A stretch of 64,000 bases of DNA from Hymenobacter arizonensis (GTDB taxonomy: Bacteria; Bacteroidota; Bacteroidia; Cytophagales; Hymenobacteraceae), in contig NZ_FOXS01000004.1 of assembly GCF_900115775.1 (NCBI RefSeq), positions 248,001 through 312,000 on the forward strand, read 5' to 3'. The translations under genes and the position numbers were made by a program. Position 1 is the first letter of the stretch, and every line of letters starts with the position of its first letter. This document shows positions 17,681 to 24,666 of this stretch, one piece after another. The notes beneath the pieces were generated by a model. The model saw only the letters and a list, made by a program, of their open reading frames with translations. It was not told where the DNA came from and did not search any database.

Positions 17681-18169
17681 TTACTGGGCCAGCTTCAGGG
17701 CCCACACTTGGAACTCGCCCACACAGCTTACCTGCCTCACAAGGTAGGGACGCACCGTGGGGCTATCCAGCGTAGAAGTGTCGTTGGTGTAGAGAAAACG
17801 GGCGCCACGGGCCACGCAGGCTTTAAGGTAGGGGCGGGCGCTGCCGTCCCACGCCGGGCTGGCCAATTGCTGCGGGGTGTCGAAGCCGAACAGCTGGTAG
17901 CTGCCGGCCACCAGCAACTCATAGGAGGGGAAGTTGGCGCCGGTCACGCCGTTGGTGTCGAGGCAGCGGTCTACGCTGGGGTGCAGGGGGTTCATGCCCT
18001 TTTCGTACGGGTTGCGGGCCACGGCCATCGTGTTGCACTGCCGCCACACGTGGGCACTGTTGGGCAGTAGCCAGAAGAAGGGCGCGTGCAGGGCCAGGTT
18101 GAGGCCCAGCAGCACGGGCCAGAATCAGCGAGGCAGGCGTCCGGCAAACAGGGAAGTGGTCAGATTCAT
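17681..18169 (-). pseudogene. Decayed GT39/PMT-like membrane glycosyltransferase
   Basis: From ATG 18169 the frame reads MNLTTSLFAGRLPR, then TGA at 18125-18127, then FWPVLLGLNLALHAPFFWLL as a normal first membrane helix. After about 80 residues of a plausible luminal N-terminus (HVWRQCNTMAVARN, NGVTGANFPSYELL) the protein jumps to what looks like a C-terminal tail (YLKACVARGARFLYTND, VGEFQVWALKLAQ). Members of this class normally hold ten or so helices between those two parts. So an early nonsense codon plus a large internal deletion are inferred; the stop is seen directly, the deletion is judged from the expected layout. It converges on the GT2 gene with 9 bases between ends. Confidence 0.75.
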
Positions 18170-18216
18170 CAAAATAGGCGCAACTTGGGTGGGCGAAGGT
18201 AACCGGCGGTTTGGGG

Positions 18217-18224
18217 TACATTTG
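18217..18224 (+). promoter_or_regulatory. −7 box TACATTTG before the retropepsin-like gene
   Basis: Exact TAnnTTTG match, 28 bases before the ATG at 18253. No −33 TTG at proper spacing. Confidence 0.5.
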
Positions 18225-18252
18225 CTTCTCAGGCTCTGCTCTACTTCGCTTT

Positions 18253-18735
18253 ATGCCCATACCCCGTCTGCCCAAGCGCGTGCTCGGACGCCGTGAACTA
18301 GTCGACTTCCCCGCCTTCGCGCTGGGTAGCGTGGAAGCCAAGGTGGACACAGGGGCTTACACCAGCGCCATTCACTGCAGCAACATCCACATTGAACCGA
18401 ACGCCGAACAACTGCCCACGCTGGTGGTTCAATTGCTCGACCCCGGCCACGCAGGCACCGACGGCCGCCCCCTGACGTTTACCGATTTTGTGCTACGCGA
18501 CATCCGTTCTTCCAACGGCGAGGTACAGGAGCGGTACGTCATCCGGACGGTGGTGCAGCTGTACGGAGAAGATTTTGAAGCTGAATTTTCATTGTCCGAC
18601 CGGTCCGATATGAAGTACCCAGTGCTGCTGGGGCGCAGCCTGTTGCGGCAGGGGCGCTTTGTAGTAGACGTAGCCAAACGTAACCTTTCTTATAAAACTT
18701 TGGCTCGTGCCGCCGCCCGCCGCGCGCGCCGCTAA
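18253..18735 (+). CDS. RimK-associated retropepsin-like protease (PF05618, formerly 'ATP-dependent zinc protease')
   Basis: 160 residues from ATG 18253. Near residue 34 it has KVDTGAYTSAIH: the DTGA is the aspartic-protease active-site motif of retropepsin-like proteins, which argues against the old zinc-protease name. A second half with FSLSDRSDMKYPVLLGRSLL matches the flap and the LGR segment of PF05618. One catalytic Asp per chain implies a dimer, as in retropepsins. No signal peptide, so cytoplasmic. It precedes rimK by about 170 bases in the same direction, the neighbourhood in which this family is usually found. Substrate unknown; a RimK product is the natural guess. Confidence 0.85.
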   Translation: MPIPRLPKRVLGRRELVDFPAFALGSVEAKVDTGAYTSAIHCSNIHIEPNAEQLPTLVVQLLDPGHAGTDGRPLTFTDFVLRDIRSSNGEVQERYVIRTVVQLYGEDFEAEFSLSDRSDMKYPVLLGRSLLRQGRFVVDVAKRNLSYKTLARAAARRARR

Positions 18736-18906
18736 CTAAATTTGGCGCCGAAACGGCACTGCTGATTCGGGGCGGGGGCGAAACAAAGGAGATAAACGGA
18801 GCACTGCCGGGTTTCCTTTCTACCTAATGTCGCGCCACTTCAGCTTAACCCTGTCCATCCTCGTACACGGCGCTCCCTGCTTCTCCTCATTTTACTACCC
18901 CACCAG

Positions 18907-19854
18907 ATGAAACTGGCCATTCTCTCGCGTGAGCCGAAATCGTACTCCACCCAGCGGCTGGTGGAAGCTGCCTCTGCGCGGGGCCACGAAGCCCTGGTTA
19001 TCGACCATCTGCACTGCAACCTGGTGCTGGAAAAGGGCAAGCCGGGCATCATTTACAAGGGCGAACGGCTGGAAGGCTTTGATGCCATCATTCCGCGCAT
19101 CGGGGCTTCGGTCACCTTTTACGGCACGGCCGTGGTGCGGCAGTTTGAGATGATGAAAGTGCGCACGGCCGTGGAAAGCCAGGCCATAGTACGCTCGCGC
19201 GATAAGCTCCGCTCGATGCAGATTCTGAGCCGCGCCGGCGTGGGCATGCCCAAAACGGCCTTCACCAACTACTCCGAAGACGTGCCCGCCATGATAAACC
19301 AGGTAGGCGGCGCGCCCGTTATCATCAAGCTGCTGGAAGGCACCCAGGGCCTGGGCGTGGTGCTGGCCGAGTCGGCCAAAGCGGCGCAGTCGGTTATTGA
19401 GGCGTTCCACAACCTCAAGGCCCGCATCATTGTGCAGGAATTTATTGCCGAAAGCAAGGGCGCCGACCTACGCGCCTTTGTAGTCGACGGCGAAGTGGTG
19501 GGCGCCATGAAGCGGCAGGGCAAGGAGGGCGAATTCCGCTCGAACCTGCACCGCGGCGGCAGCGGCACCCTCGTAAAGCTCACCCGCGCTGAAAAAGCCG
19601 CCGCCCTGCTCGCTACCAAAGCCCTGGGCCTGGGCATAGCGGGGGTCGACATGCTACAAAGCAAGCGCGGCCCGCTTGTGCTCGAAGTAAACTCCTCGCC
19701 CGGCCTCGAAGGCATCGAAAAAGCCACTAATCAGGATATTGCCGGTCGCATCATTGAGTACACGACGCACCTGGCCATCAAAAAAGCAAGAAAGCCTAAG
19801 GCCAAAAAAGAGCACGAGCAAGTCGACGCGCAGACGGACATGCCCGGCGTGTAG
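18907..19854 (+). CDS. rimK: RimK-type alpha-L-glutamate ligase (ATP-grasp)
   Basis: 315 residues; classical RimK is about 300. ATP-grasp ligase that adds glutamates to the C-terminus of ribosomal protein S6 in E. coli. The N-terminal lid LAILSREPKSYSTQRLVEAA is RimK-like; the ATP-grasp body shows RSRDKLRSMQIL, PVIIKLLEGTQGLGVVL and the metal-binding end LVLEVNSSPGLEGIE. The C-terminal 30 residues are a Lys-rich tail (KKARKPKAKKEHE) not part of the fold. Neighbours are a retropepsin-like protease and an AstE/AspA deacylase. Whether the target here is S6, free poly-glutamate or another acceptor cannot be read from this window. Confidence 0.92.
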   Translation: MKLAILSREPKSYSTQRLVEAASARGHEALVIDHLHCNLVLEKGKPGIIYKGERLEGFDAIIPRIGASVTFYGTAVVRQFEMMKVRTAVESQAIVRSRDKLRSMQILSRAGVGMPKTAFTNYSEDVPAMINQVGGAPVIIKLLEGTQGLGVVLAESAKAAQSVIEAFHNLKARIIVQEFIAESKGADLRAFVVDGEVVGAMKRQGKEGEFRSNLHRGGSGTLVKLTRAEKAAALLATKALGLGIAGVDMLQSKRGPLVLEVNSSPGLEGIEKATNQDIAGRIIEYTTHLAIKKARKPKAKKEHEQVDAQTDMPGV

Positions 19855-19876
19855 TGATAGAGCCGCCAGAACATCA

Positions 19877-20055
19877 AACTCCCCTCCTCAGCTGAGGAGG
19901 GGATGTTCGAGCCGCCAGGCTCGGACGGGGGTGGTTGAAGTCGTTGAACGATGGGCGAACGACTCGCAGCAGAACCGTTCAGGCATCGTTCAACGAGTCC
20001 AACCACCCCCGTTTTCGCTGCGCGAAAACATCCCCTCCTTATCCAAGGAGGGGAG
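19877..20055. repeat. Nested palindromic element with three hairpins
   Basis: A perfect hairpin CCCCTCCTCAGCTGAGGAGGGG lies at the left end and a related one (TCCCCTCCTT...AAGGAGGGGA) at the right end. Between them GGGGGTGGTTG with GTTGAACGAT pairs with ATCGTTCAAC and CAACCACCCCC. The whole can fold as a branched cruciform. It separates rimK from the AstE/AspA gene and may also stop transcription from rimK. Confidence 0.7.
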
Positions 20056-20123
20056 CTTTGTCGTTCAACGAGGCACTGCGGTCCTCTTTCCGTTTCGTAA
20101 CTAACCCGTAACATTGCCGGCGC

Positions 20124-21083
20124 ATGCCGCAAACCATTCCCCCGTTTCATCTCAACGGCCTCACCATTCAGCCTGGCGAGCAGGTGCTCACGCGGCTGGT
20201 GATTTCGCGGCTGCCCTCGGGCACGGTGATTGACGTGCCGGTGCACGTGATGCGCTCCACCGAGCCCGGCCCCACGCTGCTGCTGATGGGCGGCATGCAC
20301 GGCGACGAAGTGAATGGCATCGAGACCATCCGGCGGCTGGTGCGGCGCGAGCTACTGCAGCCGCTGCGGGGCAGCATCATCGCCATTCCCATTCTCAACA
20401 TCTATGGGTTTCTGAACTTCAGCCGCGACGTGCCCGACGGCAAGGACGTGAACCGTTCGTTTCCGGGGTTTCCGCGCGGGTCGCTGGCCGGGCGGGTGGC
20501 CCACCGCTTTATGCGCGAAATCATGCCCCTGATTGACTACGGCATCGATTTCCACACGGGCGGTGCGGCCCGGGCCAACTTTCCGCAGGTGCGCTGCCTG
20601 CTGGGCGTCGACCCTGAGGTGGATGCCATGGCCGAAGCTTTTGCGGCCCCCTTCACGCTGCACGCGGCCCTGCGGCCGGGTTCGCTGCGGGAAGCTGCCC
20701 AGAGCCTGGGTAAGCGAATTATTGTATACGAAACCGGGGAAAGCCTGCGGCTCGACGAGCCTGGGATAGAGGGCGCGCTAGCTGGCACGCTGCGGGTGCT
20801 GCACCACCTGGGAATGGGGCCGGTGGCGCCGGTCCCGTCGCGGCCGGGCATCGTGTGCCGCCGGCATACGTGGCTGCGGGCACGGTTTGCGGGTATTTTC
20901 CGTGCTTTGGTAGAGAACGGTCAGTATCTTAAGAAAGGGGACATCTACGGCTCCGTGGCCGACCCCTACGGGCAGCAGTCGGTGCGGCTGGAGTCGCCGT
21001 TGAGCGGCTACGTTATCGGCCTGAACTACATGCCGGTGGTGAATCAGGGCGATGCGTTACTGCACATTGCGGTGCCGGAGTAG
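20124..21083 (+). CDS. Succinylglutamate desuccinylase / aspartoacylase family protein
   Basis: 319 residues, M14-type zinc hydrolase of the AstE/AspA group. The zinc site is visible as MHGDEVNG near residue 56 (His, Glu) and DFHTGG near residue 142 (His); NRSFPGFPRGS between them binds the acyl-amino acid carboxylate. The C-terminal domain (SPLSGYVIGLNYMPVVNQGDALLHI) is the beta-barrel seen in the family, often described as biotinyl-lipoyl-like. The enzyme would cleave an N-acyl amino acid, or a glutamate-containing amide. It follows rimK, after the palindromic element, in the same direction; such genes recur next to RimK and PF05618 proteins. Confidence 0.88.
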   Translation: MPQTIPPFHLNGLTIQPGEQVLTRLVISRLPSGTVIDVPVHVMRSTEPGPTLLLMGGMHGDEVNGIETIRRLVRRELLQPLRGSIIAIPILNIYGFLNFSRDVPDGKDVNRSFPGFPRGSLAGRVAHRFMREIMPLIDYGIDFHTGGAARANFPQVRCLLGVDPEVDAMAEAFAAPFTLHAALRPGSLREAAQSLGKRIIVYETGESLRLDEPGIEGALAGTLRVLHHLGMGPVAPVPSRPGIVCRRHTWLRARFAGIFRALVENGQYLKKGDIYGSVADPYGQQSVRLESPLSGYVIGLNYMPVVNQGDALLHIAVPE

Positions 21084-21146
21084 GCCTGCTTCTAACAGAG
21101 GGCTTCCACACTTGACACAGTTACTTGCTGCTATTACGCCGTGGGC

Positions 21147-21271
21147 AGTAGCGCGACCGTGCCCGGCAGGGACTTTGTAGTTCGCGTCCCCACGCCGCTC
21201 GGTGGACACGAAATACGCGGACGCCCTAACAACAAAGTCCCTGCCGGGCACGGTCACGCTACACTTATGGT
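21147..21271. repeat. Palindromic repeat, GTGCCCGGCAGGGA family
   Basis: Arms of about 32 bases (21148-21180 and 21240-21271) pair almost perfectly around GACCGTGCCCGGCAGGGACT and enclose about 60 bases. A second member is at 37146-37265 and a short related one at 56458-56511. It separates the convergent AstE/AspA and TPR genes. Confidence 0.8.
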
Positions 21272-21303
21272 AGTACTTCGACCGACGCACTGCGTAACAG
21301 CAG

Positions 21304-23526
21304 TTATTTATTAGCCTGTGCGGTAACTTTTTGTTGTGCCAGTCGGGTCTTCCAGTGCGCGATACCAAACGTGTGGCTGTAAATGCCTAAGGCCTGTTGG
21401 TAATGCATGTGTGCTGTTGTGAGTTGCCGCTGCTGCACAGCTAAGTCGCCAAAAGCCATGGCTAAATCCCCGAATTTGTCGTGTTGGGCAGGGAGAAAAG
21501 ACTGGGCAATCCTGAGTGCTTGCTGAAATAGTTGTTCGGCCTCCGCAGTGCGGCCCTGCTGCAGGCGCAACTGGCCCAGGTTTAAGTAAACAGTGCCCGT
21601 AAGCGGGTTTTGCTTCGTGAATAGGGCTTCGTGCAGGGCAACTGCCTTCGTGAGTAGCGAATCGGCCCGCTCAAAGCGGTGCTGAGAGGTTGCTACCAGT
21701 CCCAAGCCATTCCACGCCGCGGCAGACGTAGCTGTTTGGCCCTGTTGAAAACGTGCATTAATAGCTAGCACCTGCCGGTATTTCGTTTGGGCCGCTGCCT
21801 GGTTGCCCGTGGCATAATCAACATAAGCAGCCGTTGCGAATACGCCGGTTTGGCTGGGTAGTTTGACGGGCCCGGCGGCCGTAAGAAGCGAAATAGCCTG
21901 TTTCATGGTCGCTAGCGCCGCTACGTCATACCCCATTATCAAATCCATTTCGGCAATTTGAGCCAATACTATGGGTTGAGTAGCCGAAGCGTCACCTTCT
22001 GCTTTTTGCACAGTGTTCAGTACTTGGCGCAACTGCTGGCCGGCCTCAGAGTACTGACCCAACTCTTTGTTTAGCGCCCCCAAAATGCGCAGACCCTGGG
22101 CGTAAGCCAGATTGTTGGCCCCTCGCTCTTGCTTGATGCGGGCCAGCGCCGACGAGGCCAAGACCTTTGCTTTAGGGTAATGTCCTTGCGCAAGGCTATT
22201 ATTTGCCAACAGCATTTCGACAGTGGCTAAGGATACCCAGTTGCGCTCGGCCCGCTGCTGATAAAAACGCCAGGGAATTCGCAAAGAGTAGTCAGCGTCG
22301 GCGTATTTCCCGATTTTAGTCAAGCAGATGCCTCGGTACATGTCCGCTTCAAAGCGGGCTTTTGAGGTGTCATTTAGTGCGAAGGAAATGGCCTGCAAGT
22401 CGCGCAGGGCCTGAAATAGGCTGTCTTGCCAAATGTAGTTGCCAACAATGCGAACCCGGTTAGTTTGAAGTTCTAGTGCCGCATCACGGGTACTATCCGT
22501 AGCCAAGTAGAGGTTGAGTTCGCGGTAAATTTTTGTGGAAGCATCCGGTTCACCTTGAGCGGCGAAAGACCGGGCCAAACCATTGGCAATGCGGGCACGG
22601 TGCAAGTCTGGTTTGGGGTTTACAACTTTGTATGCCTTTAAAGCCGCCACATATAGGGAGTCGCACGCTGTGAACTCTTTAAGCCTTAAGTGGCAGTCCG
22701 CCATTTTGCGAAAGGACCAAGCCTTTTCCTCTTCCCAATAGGAGTTTGGTTCGCCAACGCCGTCTTCTCGATTATCTGAACTAATCAGAAAGAAGTGCCC
22801 TTGCCGATAGTCCTCCAATGCTTTATGAAATTCCTGCTTGGCATACGCAGCATCGCCGCGGCCTTCATGCGCTTCGTAAAGTAGGGTGTAGGCCCCGCTT
22901 ATTCTGGACTTTGAGGTGATAGAGTCAGAACCCAGCCAACGATTTCCAAAAATGTAAGACTTTTGAGCGTTGCTGATAGCAGCGCTGTAGTTTCCTTCGG
23001 CTATAGCTGCCTGTGCTGCTGCTCGGTAGTTGTGCATCAGCAGGTTGCTTGTGATGTAGTCATCTCCGCGGTTGAAGGCCAGTAAAGCCACGCGGTAGGG
23101 GGCGAGCGTGATGGGAGAGAAAGCGAAAAAGCCAGCCAAGGCTAGCAGCACCGCAGAGCGCCACCATAGCCCGCGCAGGGCTTTTGTGTCCTGTTTTTGG
23201 GCTCTCTGCCGGAACAAATAGATGCCCAGCCCGAAGCAGAAAACTCCGTTGAGCGCCGGCAGCAGCACTTCAAAGGATTCATGCCGGGCCCGAAGGGTAA
23301 AGGATAAGGAAACAAGTGAGGTGCCCAGGCAAATGCCAGCCAGTACGTAAAAAGACGTAGAAAAAACCTTCCGGTCTTTGAAAAGCCAGCGCCCGCCCAC
23401 TATGTATGAAAGCGCCAAGAGCCATATGCACAGCCAAAGAAATGAGTTGCGTGGCGTTATTTCGGTGGCTTGCAGCACCACCAGAAACAAGAGTAGAAAA
23501 AGAAGGAATTTCTCGTAGCGCGTCAT
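21304..23526 (-). CDS. Membrane-anchored TPR protein
   Basis: 740 residues from ATG 23526. Five hydrophobic helices fill the first 160 residues (FLLFLLLFLVVLQ, FLWLCIWLLALSYIVGG, FYVLAGICLGTSLVSL, VLLPALNGVFCFGLGIYLF, AVLLALAGFFAF). The rest is a long array of TPR-like helical hairpins with repeats such as YSEAGQQLRQVLNTV and RTAEAEQLFQQALRIAQ. It has no kinase, HTH or enzymatic domain. The TPR part would face the periplasm or cytoplasm depending on topology. Codon use is more A/T-rich than most neighbours. Its partner is unknown. Confidence 0.75.
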   Translation of the reverse strand: MTRYEKFLLFLLLFLVVLQATEITPRNSFLWLCIWLLALSYIVGGRWLFKDRKVFSTSFYVLAGICLGTSLVSLSFTLRARHESFEVLLPALNGVFCFGLGIYLFRQRAQKQDTKALRGLWWRSAVLLALAGFFAFSPITLAPYRVALLAFNRGDDYITSNLLMHNYRAAAQAAIAEGNYSAAISNAQKSYIFGNRWLGSDSITSKSRISGAYTLLYEAHEGRGDAAYAKQEFHKALEDYRQGHFFLISSDNREDGVGEPNSYWEEEKAWSFRKMADCHLRLKEFTACDSLYVAALKAYKVVNPKPDLHRARIANGLARSFAAQGEPDASTKIYRELNLYLATDSTRDAALELQTNRVRIVGNYIWQDSLFQALRDLQAISFALNDTSKARFEADMYRGICLTKIGKYADADYSLRIPWRFYQQRAERNWVSLATVEMLLANNSLAQGHYPKAKVLASSALARIKQERGANNLAYAQGLRILGALNKELGQYSEAGQQLRQVLNTVQKAEGDASATQPIVLAQIAEMDLIMGYDVAALATMKQAISLLTAAGPVKLPSQTGVFATAAYVDYATGNQAAAQTKYRQVLAINARFQQGQTATSAAAWNGLGLVATSQHRFERADSLLTKAVALHEALFTKQNPLTGTVYLNLGQLRLQQGRTAEAEQLFQQALRIAQSFLPAQHDKFGDLAMAFGDLAVQQRQLTTAHMHYQQALGIYSHTFGIAHWKTRLAQQKVTAQANK

Positions 23527-23680
23527 AAAATCCCCGATGGGTAGTAGCTCAAGGAGCCAACTCAAAGATGCAGCGCTTATCTGCAAACAATCGGCGTTAC
23601 CAAAAAACTGCTTTGCGGAATCAGGACGGAAGAATTTTCACCTTCGCCTTGATTTAACAATTCTTCTTTAAGCGAAGCGT

Positions 23681-23688
23681 TACTTTTG
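23681..23688 (+). promoter_or_regulatory. −7 box TACTTTTG before the Skp/OmpH gene
   Basis: Exact TAnnTTTG match, 24 bases before the ATG at 23713. Confidence 0.5.
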
Positions 23689-23712
23689 TCCTTTCCTCAT
23701 CTTCACTTGTCA

Positions 23713-24417
23713 ATGAAAAACCCCGTTCAGACCACCTTTAACATTGTGCTGCTGCTGGCGGTGGCCGTTTTGTACTTCCTGCATTTCAGCAACCGCCCGG
23801 TAGCGCCCGCCATTGCTACCGACAAATCGACGGCCGTTGTGGCTTCGCCCGACCTGAACACGGCCGAGCCCGCCGCGCCTACCGAGGAGGCCACTGCCGC
23901 TACCCCTGTTGCTAGTGCTGCGCCCGTCGCTGCGGCCCCCACAGCCTCTACGTCCAGCATGGAGGGCAAAATTGCCTACGTGGAATCGAGCAAAATGCTC
24001 GACGGCTACCAGGGTATGAAGGACGCCCGCAAGGCGTTTGAGAGCAAAGCCCGTGGCTGGGAGCGCCAGAACCAAACCATGCTGACCAGCTTCAAAGCTG
24101 CTGTGGAAGCCTACCAGAAGCAAGCCCCGACCTTGTCGGCTGAGCAGCGGGCGGCCTCCGAGCAGAAGCTGCAGGAGCAGCAGCAGCAGGTAGGCCAGAA
24201 GCAGCAGCAGCTCCAGGCCCAGGCCCAGGAGGAAGAGGCCAAACTCACCCAGAAAGTGCTGGAAAGCGTGAACAAGAAGGTAGAGGCTTATGGCAAAGCC
24301 AAGGGCTACAAGCTGATTCTTATTGCGGCCCCCAGCGGCACCATTGCCTACGGCCAGAAGGACCTCGATATCACTACGCCCGTGCTGGCGTACCTGAACT
24401 CCGAGTACAAGAAGTAA
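23713..24417 (+). CDS. Skp/OmpH-like periplasmic chaperone
   Basis: 234 residues from ATG 23713. An N-terminal membrane anchor or signal (IVLLLAVAVLYFLHF) is followed by a low-complexity Ala/Pro/Thr linker, unusual for the family, and then the OmpH domain: GKIAYVESSKMLDGYQGMKD, a long Gln-rich coiled coil (KLQEQQQQVGQKQQQLQ), and LILIAAPSGTIAYG at the end, all in Skp order. It would hold unfolded outer-membrane proteins in the periplasm. Because the N-terminal helix lacks an obvious cleavage site, the protein may be membrane-anchored. Its own terminator follows. Confidence 0.85.
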   Translation: MKNPVQTTFNIVLLLAVAVLYFLHFSNRPVAPAIATDKSTAVVASPDLNTAEPAAPTEEATAATPVASAAPVAAAPTASTSSMEGKIAYVESSKMLDGYQGMKDARKAFESKARGWERQNQTMLTSFKAAVEAYQKQAPTLSAEQRAASEQKLQEQQQQVGQKQQQLQAQAQEEEAKLTQKVLESVNKKVEAYGKAKGYKLILIAAPSGTIAYGQKDLDITTPVLAYLNSEYKK

Positions 24418-24511
24418 CCGCTGGCGGCGAGCGTTTCCGCGGAGCGTTTGCAGCCAGTAGCTGAAGCCGGCTCACCCAGGACGCCGGATAAGCAAGGACG
24501 CTAGTTTGAGG

Positions 24512-24549
24512 GCGCCGTGCCGAATGCATTCGGCACGGCGCTCTTTTTT
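24512..24549 (+). terminator. Strong rho-independent terminator
   Basis: A perfect palindromic stem (GCGCCGTGCCGAAT with its complement, centred on ATGCAT) ends in TCTTTTTTT. It closes the Skp/OmpH transcript. Confidence 0.9.
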
Positions 24550-24666
24550 TGCGGCCGATACAACCATACGCCTGGGAATTACCTCTACCATGAAAATGCC
24601 CTTCTACCGTTGGGGCGCGGCCTGTGCCTGCCCTGCCTGAGCGGGTCTTCTACCTTTCCTTTCTGC

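Noticed and set aside
17919..18350. A leftward frame of 143 codons reading through the TGA region of the glycosyltransferase relic
   Set aside because: It is a different frame and overlaps the start of the retropepsin-like gene; it does not restore the expected membrane helix.
18253..18735. Calling the RimK-linked gene an ATP-dependent zinc protease
   Set aside because: There is no ATP-binding site or HExxH. The visible active-site motif is DTGA of aspartic retropepsins.
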